Shown here: positions 22,316-32,598 of the stretch, one piece after another
Layout of the letters: each line of letters opens with the position of its first letter
Numbering within the stretch: the first letter of the stretch is position 1
Assembly: GCF_002893625.1 (NCBI RefSeq)
Contig: NZ_PKMZ01000003.1
Location: 248,001-312,000 of the forward strand
Reading direction: 5' to 3'
Length of the DNA: 64,000 nt
From: Mangrovicella endophytica
GTDB lineage: Bacteria > Pseudomonadota > Alphaproteobacteria > Rhizobiales > Rhizobiaceae
The notes under the pieces: generated by a model
Seen by the model: the letters and a program-made list of their open reading frames with translations, nothing else
Database searches by the model: none
What the model was told of the DNA's origin: nothing
Position numbers and translations under genes: made by a program

Positions 22316-23107
22316 ATGCGCACCATGAATGCCAATTTCACTATCCGCGACGAGATCCGCGAATTCTGGTCGGACCGGGCGGCGACCTTCGACGAGAGCG
22401 TCGGTCACGAGATCTTCTCCGAGGCCGAACGCCGCGGCTGGCAGCGCCTGATCCGCAAGCATCTGGGCGCCGGATCAGGCCGTGCGGCGCTCGATCTCGC
22501 CTGCGGCACGGCGGTGATCTCGCATCTGATGCATGACGCGGGTTTCAGGGTGACCGGGCTCGACTGGTCGGATGCGATGCTGGCCCGGGCGCGCGCCAAA
22601 GCCAGAGAGCGTGGCGCCGACATCCGCTTCATCTCGGGCGATGCGGAAAACACCATGGAGCCGGCGGAGAGCTACGACGTCATCACCAACCGCCATCTCG
22701 TCTGGACGCTGGTCGATCCGCGCGCAGCGTTCCGCGAGTGGTTCTCAGTCCTGAAGCCCGGCGGCAAGGTTCTGATCGTCGACGGCAACATGCGCCGGGA
22801 GACCTGGGTCAAGGCGCTGCAGGCGCTCTGGACCAAGCTGTCCGGCAAGGCGCCCACGAGCGCCATGAGCCCGGAGATGCTGGCGCGCCATCAGAGCATC
22901 TGGTCGCGCGTGCATTTCGCCGAAGGCATGCCCGCCGAGGCCGTGGTGGCGCTGCTGCACGAAGCCGGGTTCGAAAACGTCGTGGTCGACCGCAACCTCA
23001 CCGACATCCATTGGGCGCAGGCCCGCAAGATGGGATTCCTGCGCGGACTCGACCGCATGGCGCAGGACCGTTTTGCCATCTCGGCGACGAAGCCGAGCAG
23101 GGCATAA
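22316..23107 (+). CDS. Class I SAM-dependent methyltransferase
   Basis: 263 residues. The Rossmann methyltransferase core has motif I LDLACGTAVISHLM, an acidic loop TGLDWSDAMLARA, ISGDAENTMEP, and post-motif FSVLKPGGKVLIVDG. The substrate is unknown. It is divergent from the iron-chelate importer, so the product could be modified with, or act on, the imported ligand; that is context only. Two ATGs (22316 and 22325) are possible; neither has a clear ribosome binding site and the first is used here. The C-terminal part (HWAQARKMGFLRGLDRMAQDRFA) is specific to this subfamily. Confidence 0.85.
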   Translation: MRTMNANFTIRDEIREFWSDRAATFDESVGHEIFSEAERRGWQRLIRKHLGAGSGRAALDLACGTAVISHLMHDAGFRVTGLDWSDAMLARARAKARERGADIRFISGDAENTMEPAESYDVITNRHLVWTLVDPRAAFREWFSVLKPGGKVLIVDGNMRRETWVKALQALWTKLSGKAPTSAMSPEMLARHQSIWSRVHFAEGMPAEAVVALLHEAGFENVVVDRNLTDIHWAQARKMGFLRGLDRMAQDRFAISATKPSRA

Positions 23108-23265
23108 GGACAGGCGGCGGCGGGTGGACGTGGCCCGCGGGCTGTGCCGCGCCGCGGGGGCATGGGTCGTTTCCCATCCAGCGGGAGGACGACGATGAAG
23201 CGCTAGGCCGGTGCTGATGACGTCCAGCGGCGGAACGGACAAGCCCGTATCCGCTCGTTAGCCCC

Positions 23266-24047
<782 letters not shown>

Positions 24048-24048
<1 letters not shown>

Positions 24049-25127
24049 CAGGCGGAGACCTTTCTGATCCACTGGTCGGCGGCGACCGCGAGCACGATCA
24101 GCGCGCCGACGGTGAGGCGCGTCCATTGCGGGTCGGTGCCCCAGATCCTGAGACCCATGGCGAAGACGCCGACGATCAGCGCGCCGATCAGCGTGCCGAG
24201 CACCGAGCCGCGCCCGCCGAAGAGCGACGTGCCGCCGATGACGACGGCGGTGATCGACTGGATGTTGGCCTCGTAGCCCGAGGTTGGGCTGACCGAGCCG
24301 AGGCGCCCGATGATCGCCCAGCCCGCCAGCGCGCAGATGCAGCCGGCCGTGACATAGACGCCGAAGAGCGTGCGGCCCGTGCGGATGCCGGACAGGCGCG
24401 CGGCGTCCTCGTCGTCGCCGATCGCATAGACGTGCCGCCCCCAGGCCGTGTGGTTGAGGACGTACCAGAAGATGAGGACGAGCAGCACCATGAAGACGGC
24501 GCCGTAGGTGAGGACGGCGCCGCCGATCTTGAAGCTGGTACCGAGGAACTGCAGGAGCGGCGCGTTGGCGGAAACGTCCTGCGCGCGGATCGTCTCGTTG
24601 GCGGAATAGATGAAGTTGGTCGCCTCGAAGACGAACCAGGTGCCCAGCGTGACGATGAAGGGCGGCAGGCGCACGAAGGCGACGAGCGCGCCGTTGATCG
24701 CCCCGCAGATCATGCCGACGCAGAGACCGGCGCCGAGCGCCAGCGGCGCCGGTACGCCGTGGTGGAAGGCGAGCTGGCCCATGATCACCGAGGAGAGCAC
24801 CATGATGGCGCCGACCGACAGGTCGATGCCGGCGGTGAGGATGATCAGCGTCTGCGCGACGCCGACGATGCCGACGATCGTCACCTGCTGGAGGATCAGC
24901 GTCAGGGTGAAGGCGTTGAAGAAGCGCCCGCCGACGAGCATGCCGAAGACGGCGACGCCGACGAGCAGCACCAGCACCGGCACCAGCGTCGGATTGGCAT
25001 GGAGGGCATGCTGGAGGTGGTCGAGCGGCCCGCGCCGCGACGGCTTGAAGTCGGCAACGCGCGTATCGGCGGCGGCAAGGCCCGCCTCGTAGCTGGCGCC
25101 GGTCGGCGGCTTGGCCGTCTCACTCAT
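24048..25127 (-). CDS. frcC: FrcC-type fructose ABC transporter permease
   Basis: 359 residues, about ten transmembrane helices, AraH/RbsC (BPD_transp_2) family. Signature parts are TLIILTAGIDLSVGAIMVLSSVIMG, LPPFIVTLGTWFVFEATNFI and ITAVVIGGTSLFGGRGSVLGTLIGAL. A charged N-terminal extension of about 50 residues precedes the first helix. It lies between the ATPase (overlapping) and the binding-protein gene, from which it is separated by 247 nt containing a stem-loop. Confidence 0.9.
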
Positions 25128-25341
25128 CGCCGTTCCTCCGGTGGTCGTTCAGTATCTAGATCGGCCGGCACAGGAAGCCGTCAACGGCCGGTCGAAGAGC
25201 CGGCCCCGCACGTCCCGATGCCGGCGTGCCGCTGGACCGGTGCCTGGCCTTCCGGATCGAGCTTGCGGCGGCGGCCATTGCCGCCGCTGCGCTTCTCCCG
25301 CCCGGGCAGTCCGGCCGGCGCGCGGTCCGGCGGCCGGGGAT

Positions 25342-25365
25342 GCGGCGCCCGTGAAAAGGCGCCGC
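25342..25365 (-). promoter_or_regulatory. Intercistronic stem-loop between frcB and frcC
   Basis: Perfect eight-base stem GCGGCGCC / GGCGCCGC with an eight-base loop, 9 nt after the frcB stop on the minus strand. No T-run follows, so it is more likely an mRNA-stabilising or attenuating hairpin than a full terminator. Hairpins after the binding-protein gene commonly keep that protein in excess over its permease. Confidence 0.6.
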
Positions 25366-25374
25366 GCCGATCGC

Positions 25375-26400
25375 TCAGCCCCAGCAGGCTTTGGCGGCCT
25401 CTTCGGTCGTCATCGAGGTGACGCCCTCGGCGGGCTTGTCGGTGACGAGGTCAACGCCGGTGTTGGTGAAGGTCAGGCCTTCGCTCGCCTGCGGCTTCTC
25501 GCCGGACTTAGCGAACTTGTCGATCGCTTCGACGCCCATCGCCGCCATCTTCAGCGGGTACTGCATGGAGGTGGCGCCGATGATGCCCTCCTTGACGTTC
25601 TGCACGCCCGGGCAGCCGCCATCGATCGAAACGACCAACGTGTCGCCTTCGCGCCCCACCGCCTTCAGCGCCTGGTAGGCGCCCGCCGCGGCCGGCTCGT
25701 TGATGGTGTAGACGACGTTGATGGTCGGATCCTTCTGGAGAAGGTTCTCCATCGCGGTGCGCCCACCTTCCTCGTTGCCATTGGTGATGTCATGGCCAGC
25801 GATGCGCGGATCGTCCTCGTCGCCGATCCGGTTCTTGTCCTTCACGTCGATGCCGAAGCCCTGCATGAAGCCCTGGTCACGCTGGACGTCGACGGAGGGC
25901 TGCGCCGGGATCAGGTCGAGGAAGGCGATGCGGGCATTCTGGGCCTCCGCGCCCATGGAGGCCTCGGCCCACTGGCCGATCAACTCGCCGGCCTTGAAGT
26001 TGTCGGTGGCAAACGTGGCGTCGGCGGCCTCGATCGGCTCCAGCGAGGTGTCGAGCGCGATCACCAGGATGCCGGCGTCGCGCGCCTTCTGGATGGTCGG
26101 CACGATGCCCTTGGAATCGACCGGGGTGATCAGGATGCCCTTGGCGCCGGCGGCAATGCAGCCCTCGACGGCGGCGAGCTGGCTCTCGGTGTCGCCGTCG
26201 ATCTTGCCGGCATAGGCCTGGAGGTTGAGGCCGAGCTCCTTGGCCTTGGCCTGCGCACCCTCCTTCATCTTGACGAAGAAGGGATTGGTGTCGGTCTTGG
26301 TGATCAGGCAGACGGTGGCGCCGTCCTGCGCGGCGGCCGGGACGGCGGCCATGGCGATGGCGCCGAGCGAAACGGCGGCCAGAAGCGAGCGGAATGTCAC
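25375..26400 (-). CDS. frcB: FrcB-type periplasmic fructose-binding protein
   Basis: 341 residues, start codon GTG with GGGAGG eight nt ahead. Signal peptide cut after AAA (about residue 24). Peripla_BP_4 fold of sugar-binding proteins: [28 protein letters not shown] at the N-terminus, [22 protein letters not shown] and [17 protein letters not shown] line the hinge and sugar site. It captures the sugar for FrcC and FrcA. It is the first gene of the unit, with a promoter and palindromes between it and the divergent ROK regulator gene. Confidence 0.92.
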   Translation of the reverse strand: MTFRSLLAAVSLGAIAMAAVPAAAQDGATVCLITKTDTNPFFVKMKEGAQAKAKELGLNLQAYAGKIDGDTESQLAAVEGCIAAGAKGILITPVDSKGIVPTIQKARDAGILVIALDTSLEPIEAADATFATDNFKAGELIGQWAEASMGAEAQNARIAFLDLIPAQPSVDVQRDQGFMQGFGIDVKDKNRIGDEDDPRIAGHDITNGNEEGGRTAMENLLQKDPTINVVYTINEPAAAGAYQALKAVGREGDTLVVSIDGGCPGVQNVKEGIIGATSMQYPLKMAAMGVEAIDKFAKSGEKPQASEGLTFTNTGVDLVTDKPAEGVTSMTTEEAAKACWG

Positions 26401-26487
26401 GGTGGTGTCCTCCCAGACATGGATGCGGCGGCGGGACGGCCGCCTCGGTCCTTGCGCCGCGGTTTCCCCGCCAGCAGCACTTGCCGC

Positions 26488-26516
26488 ATTAAGAGCCCCC
26501 TGAAAAAGCTTGTCAA
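26488..26516 (-). promoter_or_regulatory. Probable sigma-70 promoter of frcB
   Basis: On the minus strand, TTGACA (26516-26511), a 17-nt spacer, then CTTAAT (26493-26488). The -35 is a perfect match, the -10 matches four of six. The -35 sits inside a small palindrome TTGTC-AAC-GACAA (26510-26522), so a repressor bound there would block RNA polymerase. The leader to the frcB GTG would be about 80 nt. Confidence 0.5.
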
Positions 26517-26522
26517 CGACAA

Positions 26523-26539
26523 TAATTCACGCGGAATTA
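26523..26539. promoter_or_regulatory. Palindrome TAATTC-N5-GAATTA, candidate ROK operator
   Basis: Perfect six-base inverted repeat with a five-base spacer, just upstream of the frcB -35 and between frcB and the divergent ROK regulator gene. AT-rich in a GC-rich genome. AT-rich inverted repeats are typical of ROK/NagC operators; binding by the neighbouring regulator is inference. Confidence 0.4.
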
Positions 26540-26628
26540 GATATTCCTCGGTTGGCAATGGCAGCGTCCCGACGGATAGTTCCGGCCGTTGAACGGCGCC
26601 TCGGCGGGCCCGGGAGGAGGAGGTAGCC

Positions 26629-27867
26629 TTGAGCGTCACGGCTCGGGATGATGCCGCCAGAGGCGGCGATGCGGAGGCCGGCACCGAACGGCTGCGCGGC
26701 TCGAACCAGTCGGGCCTCAGAGCCCACAACGAGCGCGCCGTTCTTTCCCTGATCCGCCGCCACGGTGCCCTCGCCAAGGCCGACATCGCCCGGCGCACGG
26801 GCCTCTCTGCGCAGACCGCATCGGTGATCATGCGGATGCTGGAAAGCGAGGAGCTGGTGCTGCGCACCAAGCCGCGGCGCGGCCGCGTCGGCCAACCATC
26901 GATCCCGATGCGACTGAACCCGGACGGCGCCTTCTCGCTCGGGCTGAAGATCGGCCGCCGCTCGGCCGAGCTGGTGCTGATGGATTTCGTCGGGACGTTG
27001 CGGGCCCGCGAGCGGCGCAGCTATCGCTATCCGCGTCTCGCCGAGATCCTCGACTTCGCCGCGGGCGCGGCCCGGCAGGTTGCCGCTGCGGCCGGACCGG
27101 ACGGTCAGAAGCGGATCGCCGGCCTCGGCGTCGCCATGCCCTACGACATATGGAGCTGGGCGGAGGAGATCGGCGCCCCTGCAGACGCCATGGCGGAGTG
27201 GCGCAGCGTCGACATCGTCGCCGAACTGGAAGCCTGCACGGGGCGCAGCGTGAACCTTGCCAACGACGCGACCGCCGCCTGCGCCGCCGAGCACGTCTTC
27301 GGGCAGACTGGGAGCGCCGACTTCCTCTACTTCTTCGTCGGCGCCTTTGTCGGCGGCGGGATCGTCATGGATGGCGACCTCGTGCCGGGCCGCACCGACA
27401 ATGCCGGCGCCCTCGGCTCGATTCCGGTTCCGCATCCCGACGGCGGCGGCTTCGACCAGCTGATCGCCTTTGCCTCCATCCGCCTCCTGGAGACCATACT
27501 TGCCGAGGCCGGACAGGATGGCGCAGCGCTCTGGGAACGGCCGGATGTCTGGGGCGAGCTCGGCGAGGTTCTCGACCGCTGGATCGCGATCGCCGCCCAC
27601 GGGCTGGCCCATGCGATCCTTGCAGCGAGCGCCGTCTATGACTTTGAATGCGCGGTCATCGATGGCGGCTTTCCGCCGGAGGTGCGCGCGCGCCTCGTCG
27701 CCGAGACGGCGCAGCGGCTGGACGGGCTCAACCGGCGCGGCCTGTCGCCGATCACGGTGCGGGAGGGAACGATCGGCTCCAGCGCGCGCGAGATCGGCTC
27801 GGCGAGCCTGCCCTTCTTTGCCCGCTTCCTGATTGACCACCGCGTCCTCTACGCCGACCGCGGCTGA
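26629..27867 (+). CDS. frcR: ROK-family transcriptional regulator of the fructose importer
   Basis: 412 residues, start codon TTG with a very strong GGGAGGAGGAGG site. A winged-helix HTH (about 30-85: NERAVLSLIRRHGALAKADIARRTGLSAQTASVIMRMLE) is joined to a ROK sugar-kinase-like domain. The usual ROK zinc motif (CxCGxxGC) is missing: the region after DNAGALGSIPV has no cysteine. A kinase-like LANDATAACAAEHVFG remains. The regulator is divergent from frcB and probably represses or activates frcBCA in response to fructose. The symbol rests on the matching arrangement in Sinorhizobium. Confidence 0.85.
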   Translation: MSVTARDDAARGGDAEAGTERLRGSNQSGLRAHNERAVLSLIRRHGALAKADIARRTGLSAQTASVIMRMLESEELVLRTKPRRGRVGQPSIPMRLNPDGAFSLGLKIGRRSAELVLMDFVGTLRARERRSYRYPRLAEILDFAAGAARQVAAAAGPDGQKRIAGLGVAMPYDIWSWAEEIGAPADAMAEWRSVDIVAELEACTGRSVNLANDATAACAAEHVFGQTGSADFLYFFVGAFVGGGIVMDGDLVPGRTDNAGALGSIPVPHPDGGGFDQLIAFASIRLLETILAEAGQDGAALWERPDVWGELGEVLDRWIAIAAHGLAHAILAASAVYDFECAVIDGGFPPEVRARLVAETAQRLDGLNRRGLSPITVREGTIGSSAREIGSASLPFFARFLIDHRVLYADRG

Positions 27868-27914
27868 GCCCGGGGCGAGGTACCCCTGGTCTGCGGCGAG
27901 CCCGGCGCCAGCGG

Positions 27915-30170
27915 CTACTGCGGCAGCGCGTAGGCGATCACGTAGTCTCCGATCGGCGTTTCCATGAAGTGGTGCCCGCCGGCCATGAAGCCGATGTACT
28001 GACGCCCATCCACCTCGTAGGCCATCGGCGTTGCCTGCCCGCCGGCAGGCAGTTCGTCCTGCCAGACAACCTTGCCGGTCTTGATGTCGATGGCGCGGAT
28101 CAGATCGTCCGTCGCCGCGGCGATGAAGACGAGGCCGCCGGCGGTGACGAGCGGCCCGCCATTGTTGGGCGTCCCGATGGTGATCGGCAGGAAGGTCGGA
28201 ATGCCAAACGGACCATTCTTACGGGCGGTGCCGATCGGCTCGTCCCACAGCGTCTTGCCGGTGGCCAGCTCGATGGCGCGGATGCCGCCATAGGGAGGCT
28301 CCTTGCACAGAAGGCCGGTGAAGGGAACGCGCCAGCCGGCGTTGACGTCGATCGCGTAAGGTGCGCCCGTCTGCGGGTCGCCGGCGCCCTCGGCGCGGCC
28401 TTCGACATCGGACTGGTCGTTGCGCTCGTAGATCGGCGCAAGGCCGCGCTCGTCGGCCTCTTCGCGGGTCAGGAGCCGGTTGTGGTTCGGCATGTTGTTG
28501 TAGTTGGCGATCAGGATGCCTCTGCTCGGATCCACCGCCACGCTGCCCCAGTCCGACCCGCCGTTATAGCCGGGATATTCGATGTAGTAGCGGTCGCTTG
28601 TCGGCGCGGTATAGGGCCCGTCATAGGCTGCGCGGCGGAACTGGATGCGGCACCACAGCTGGTCCAGCGGGGTCATGCCCCACATGTCCTTTTCCGTCAG
28701 CCGGGGAAAGCGCAGGTCGTGATAGGCCGATGTCGGCTGGCTGTCCGCCAGGGCCTCATTCTCGACCCCGCCGGCCGGCGCCGCTTCCTCGTTCACCGGA
28801 AAGAGCGATTCGCCGGTCCGCCGGTCGAGGATGTAGATGTCGCCCTGCTTGCTTGGCAGCACCACGGCCGGCACTGTGCCGCCGTCGCGGGGAAAATCCA
28901 CCAGCGTCGGCTGTGAGCCGAGATCGTAGTCCCAGACGTCGTATCGCACCGTCTGGAAGTGCCAGACGGGCTTGCCGGTGGTCACATCGAGAGCGACGAG
29001 CGAGGTCGACCACTCGTTCTCGGCTTCGCTTCGATTGCCCCCAAAGTAATCGACCGAAGAGTTGCCGAGCGGCAGATAGACATAGCCGAGCGCCTCGTCG
29101 CCGACGGCCGCGGTCCACATGTTCGGCGTGCCCCGCGTATAGGTCTGACCCTCCGGCGGCAGACCGGTGAACGCCGGATTGGCGAGGTCCCAAGCCCAGA
29201 CGAGCGCGCCGGTGACCGCGTCATAGCCGCGGATGACGCCGGAGGGTGCATCCTCTGCCTCGCCATCCTTTACCTGCGCACCGGTAACGACGACGCCGCG
29301 CACAATGGCGGGCGGCGCGGTGACCGCGTACCAGCCCGGCACCTTCTCGCCGATGCCGGTCCACAGATCCACGGCGCCGTTGTCGCCGAAATTGGCGCAA
29401 GGCTCTCCAGTGCGCGCGTCCACGGCGATCAGCCGGGCATCCAGCGTCCCCTCGATGATGCGGGTGGCGCAGGCGCTGTCGGGCGCCGCATCCGGCACGG
29501 CGTAATAGGACACGCCGCGGCAACTGGCGCTGTAGGGGATCGCCTCGTCGGCGACCTGCGGATCGTAACGCCAGATTTCCTCGCCGCTCGCTGCATTCAC
29601 AGCGATCAGGATGTTCTTGGCCGAGCAGAGATAGAGCCGGTCGCCAATCTTCAGGGGTGTCGTCTCGGGCGCGTATTTGTTCTCGGCCGCCTCGCTCGGC
29701 ATGTCGCCGGTGCGATAGGTCCAGACCTTCTGGAGCTGACCGACATTATCCGGCGTGATCTGGTCCAGCGGCGAATAGCGGCTGGCAGTGGTGCTGCCGC
29801 CATAGTGTGGCCAGTCGGGGCCGACTGGTAGCGGTTCAACAGGAGCACGCGCCGCGGCGGCAGCCAGCGGTGAGGGCGGCGTCGCAGCCGTCGGAGCGGT
29901 GGCCGTATCGTTCGGGGTGCTACCCGCCGGCGTCGATGTGCCCTGTTCAGCCGGTGAAGGCGGGGCTGGCTGAATCGCCGGATCGGCTGGAGACGCAGCC
30001 GGCGGAACGGCCCCTTGCGGTACGGGCGCTGTGGACTGATCCTGCGGGGCCGGAGCCGTGGTGGTGGTGGACGGGCTCGGCTCCTGCGCGCTGGCGGGGA
30101 AGAGCGCAAGGCCGAGGCAGGTCATTCCCGCAAGTAGGATGCGTCCACAGGCAATCGTTGGCAGCGCCAT
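27915..30170 (-). CDS. gcd: PQQ-dependent glucose dehydrogenase, catalytic subunit (split form)
   Basis: 751 residues. The signal peptide (1-29, cut after SAQ) is followed by an 80-residue Pro/Thr/Ala-rich linker (30-112) and an eight-bladed PQQ beta-propeller. Family motifs: WPHYGGSTTASRYSPLDQI, DVWDYDLGSQPTLVDF (about 411-426, containing the catalytic Asp equivalent to E. coli Asp466), LDRRTGESLFPV, ADMWG-like KDMWGMTPLDQLWCR and ending AGGQATPMAYEVDGRQYIGFMAGGHH. It oxidises aldoses to lactones in the periplasm and reduces ubiquinone. The five-helix membrane domain normally fused at the N-terminus is encoded by the preceding gene. ATG 30170 has AGGA at 6 nt; ATG 30206 is an alternative coupled to the upstream stop. 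No PQQ synthesis genes are in the window. Confidence 0.88.
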   Translation of the reverse strand: MALPTIACGRILLAGMTCLGLALFPASAQEPSPSTTTTAPAPQDQSTAPVPQGAVPPAASPADPAIQPAPPSPAEQGTSTPAGSTPNDTATAPTAATPPSPLAAAAARAPVEPLPVGPDWPHYGGSTTASRYSPLDQITPDNVGQLQKVWTYRTGDMPSEAAENKYAPETTPLKIGDRLYLCSAKNILIAVNAASGEEIWRYDPQVADEAIPYSASCRGVSYYAVPDAAPDSACATRIIEGTLDARLIAVDARTGEPCANFGDNGAVDLWTGIGEKVPGWYAVTAPPAIVRGVVVTGAQVKDGEAEDAPSGVIRGYDAVTGALVWAWDLANPAFTGLPPEGQTYTRGTPNMWTAAVGDEALGYVYLPLGNSSVDYFGGNRSEAENEWSTSLVALDVTTGKPVWHFQTVRYDVWDYDLGSQPTLVDFPRDGGTVPAVVLPSKQGDIYILDRRTGESLFPVNEEAAPAGGVENEALADSQPTSAYHDLRFPRLTEKDMWGMTPLDQLWCRIQFRRAAYDGPYTAPTSDRYYIEYPGYNGGSDWGSVAVDPSRGILIANYNNMPNHNRLLTREEADERGLAPIYERNDQSDVEGRAEGAGDPQTGAPYAIDVNAGWRVPFTGLLCKEPPYGGIRAIELATGKTLWDEPIGTARKNGPFGIPTFLPITIGTPNNGGPLVTAGGLVFIAAATDDLIRAIDIKTGKVVWQDELPAGGQATPMAYEVDGRQYIGFMAGGHHFMETPIGDYVIAYALPQ

Positions 30171-30205
30171 CGGATGTCCTTTCAGCGAAGTCTTTGCGGA
30201 AGCCA

Positions 30206-30640
30206 TCAGGCGGCCCTGCGGACGCGCTCGTCCGGGTATGGTGACGATGCAGGCGCTGCGCCGGGCGCCTGGCGCCTGTGGCGTCGCAGAACCGGGATCG
30301 TCAGCAGCACGAGAACGAGTACGACGGTAGGCGCGACCAACCTTGGCACCTGTGCCCACCAGTCGAAACCCGCCTCCCAGAAAGCCCAGATCAGCGTACC
30401 GACAAAGGTGATGGCGTAGATGCTAACCGCCGTCATGGAGAAGCGGAACAGGTAGATGGCCGTCAGCAGGAGGCCAAGTCCTGCAAAGACGTAGTACCAG
30501 GAACCGCCAAGCAATGCGAGCCAAATGCCGCCAAGGAAGATCGGTATGCCGAACGCGAGAATCACCACGGCCACGGCCAGAGTGCCCCAGTAGCCGACAG
30601 TACGCGGTGGTCGACTGTTCGATTGCTGGACGACGGTCAT
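30206..30640 (-). CDS. Membrane-anchor subunit of split PQQ glucose dehydrogenase
   Basis: 144 residues with about five hydrophobic helices: after YWGTLAVAVVILAFGIPIFL come GGIWLALLGGSWYYVFAGLGLLLTAIYLF, YAITFVGTLIWAFWEAGFDWWAQVPRL and a last helix followed by RRHRRQ. GGSWYY...AG and TLIWAFWEAGFDWWA match the N-terminal membrane domain of E. coli Gcd (GGSWYYPIAG, TMIWGVWEVGFDFWA), which binds ubiquinone. Here it is a separate gene, and its stop overlaps a start codon of the catalytic gene (TGATG). The two proteins probably assemble into one dehydrogenase. Confidence 0.85.
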   Translation of the reverse strand: MTVVQQSNSRPPRTVGYWGTLAVAVVILAFGIPIFLGGIWLALLGGSWYYVFAGLGLLLTAIYLFRFSMTAVSIYAITFVGTLIWAFWEAGFDWWAQVPRLVAPTVVLVLVLLTIPVLRRHRRQAPGAAPASSPYPDERVRRAA

Positions 30641-30808
30641 AGGATGCTTCCCTGCGCAGTTCCCCGTGTGCAGGGGTAGCTAATTTTCGCCCCCGAGCCT
30701 TCAAGCATCGCTCTGCTAGATGGCTGACGACCTGCGCCGTCTCAGCTCTGGCGCGGCAGGCGGCCTCTGCGAGACGCTTGCTAGATATCTGCCTCCTATG
30801 GGCCGGCG

Positions 30809-32406
30809 TCAGTCGACCTCGCTGATCCTGCCGTCGGTGTGAGGCTCATACGCTGCGTTGGTCTTGCCGAGATAAGCGGCCACGGCGTCTTCCAGCGACG
30901 GGCCGTAGTCATAGGCCTTCATGCCCTTCTCGGTGAAGACGGTGTAGCCGTCGCCGCCGCCACGCATGAAGTTGTTGGAGACGACGAGATAGGTCTTTGC
31001 AGGATCCAGCGGCACGAAGGCATCGCCCTGCTTCACCTCGACCGAGCGGATGCGGTCGATGCCGGGCTTACCTGCCTTCGACCAGGTGAATTTGAGGCCC
31101 GCCACCTGCGGAAAACGCCCCGAGCCTTCCTCCACCTTGCTGACGCCGTTCTCCAGGGCCGCCTTGATGTCGGCGCCGGTCAGCTCGAAGGTCGAGAGCG
31201 TATTCTGGAACGGCAGCACGGTCAGCACCTCGCCCATCGTGACGTCGCCGGCATCGATCGAGGCTCTGAGACCGCCGCCGTTGACGATGGCGATCTGCGT
31301 TCCCTGGCCCTTCACATGGTCGAGGATCGCCTCGGCGACGAGGTTGCCCATCGCGCATTCCTTGGCCCGGCAGGTCTCGCGCGAGCCGTCGATCGCGTCG
31401 GCCGAGTGCGCGACCACCTTGTCGCGGATCTCCTGCAGGGGTTTGGCTAACTCGGCGACGCGCGCCTTGATCCCTCCGTCCTCGGCGATGCTGGCGTCGA
31501 GGAGGATCGGCGCGCCGCTCGCCTCCGTAAGGCGGCCGGCACCATCGAAGCGGACGGTCAGCGCGCCGAGATATTTGCCGTAGGAGCGGGCGCTCACCAC
31601 CGCGACCTTGCCCTCCGGCCCGTCCACCATGGTCGGGTAGGGGCCTTCGGCGTCCTTCTCGGTGCTGGACAGGAAGGTGTGACTATGGCCGCCGACGATG
31701 ATGTCGATGCCCGGCACCTTGGCGGCAAGCTCCTTTTCGACCCCATAGCCGGAATGGCTGAGAACGACGATGCGTTCGACGCCCTGGCCCTTCAGCGCGG
31801 CGATCTCGCGGCTCAGCGCGGGCGCCGGATCGGTGAAGACGACCGTCGGTCCTGAGCTCGACACCTCCGGGGTCTCGACCGTGGAGAGGCCGATCACGCC
31901 GACCTTGTCGCCGTCAGCATCGAGGATGATGGACGGCTTCGTTCTGCCGGCGATCAGCGGCTCCTTCGACGTATCGCCATTGGCGAGCAGCATCGGAAAG
32001 GTGATGGTGTCGAGGAACACGGCGGCTCCGGCCGGACCGCGATCGAACTCGTGGTTGCCGAGCGCCATCGCCTGATAGCCGAGGCGGTTCATCATCTCCA
32101 CCTCGGCCTTGCCGCCATAATAGGTGTAGAAGAGCGAGCCCTGCGACTGGTCCCCGGCATCGACGAGGATGCTGGCCGGCGCCTTGGCGCGCTCGCGGTC
32201 AATCGCCGTCTTCAGCCGTGCGGATCCACCGAAGCAGGCCTTCTCCGCCGCCTCATCCGCCGTGCAGGTCGAATCGAATTTGTTGATCGGCTCGACGCGG
32301 CTGTGGAAGTCGTTGGTGTGGAGGATCGTCAGCGTGTCCGCGCCGAAGGCCGCCGGGCGCCGATGGACATCAGGGCGGCAAGCACGGCGGAAGCTCGAAG
32401 GGCCAT
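30809..32406 (-). pseudogene. 5'-nucleotidase/metallophosphatase with an apparent frameshift in the signal peptide
   Basis: UshA-like enzyme: metallophosphatase domain (LTILHTNDFHSRVEP, GDQSQGSLFYTYYGGKAE, ALGNHEFDRG, VIVGGHSHTF) and a 5'-nucleotidase C-terminal domain (VNGGGLRASIDAG, NNFMRGGGDGY). All metal-site motifs are intact. The natural start is the ATG at 32406 (GGAG upstream), which encodes MALRASAVLAALMSIGA, a good signal peptide, but the frame then breaks near 32354. One more C in the CCC run there would give SIGAPAAFGADTLTILH in frame. The mature frame is open from 32506, but that N-terminus is arginine-rich and has no signal. Either a sequencing indel or a real loss of export. 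Otherwise complete. Confidence 0.8.
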
Positions 32407-32598
32407 GGGATCGCTCTCCGTTGGCCGGACGATCCGGTCGCGTCCGGCGTCGTGACGCCGCATGGCGGCATGAGCCGATCATGGCGCGTCGGGAGCCAAA
32501 GGCCAAGCCGCTTCATGCCTGCGCCAGTCCTTTGCATCCGGCCTCGGCCGCATGCCGACGGCCAGTGTCGCCGAAGCGCTGCTTCACCGGATGATCGT

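Noticed and set aside
23232-23262. GGAAC near 23232 followed by GTT
   Set aside because: The spacing is 20 nt, outside the consensus range, and no plus-strand gene follows; the next gene is on the minus strand.
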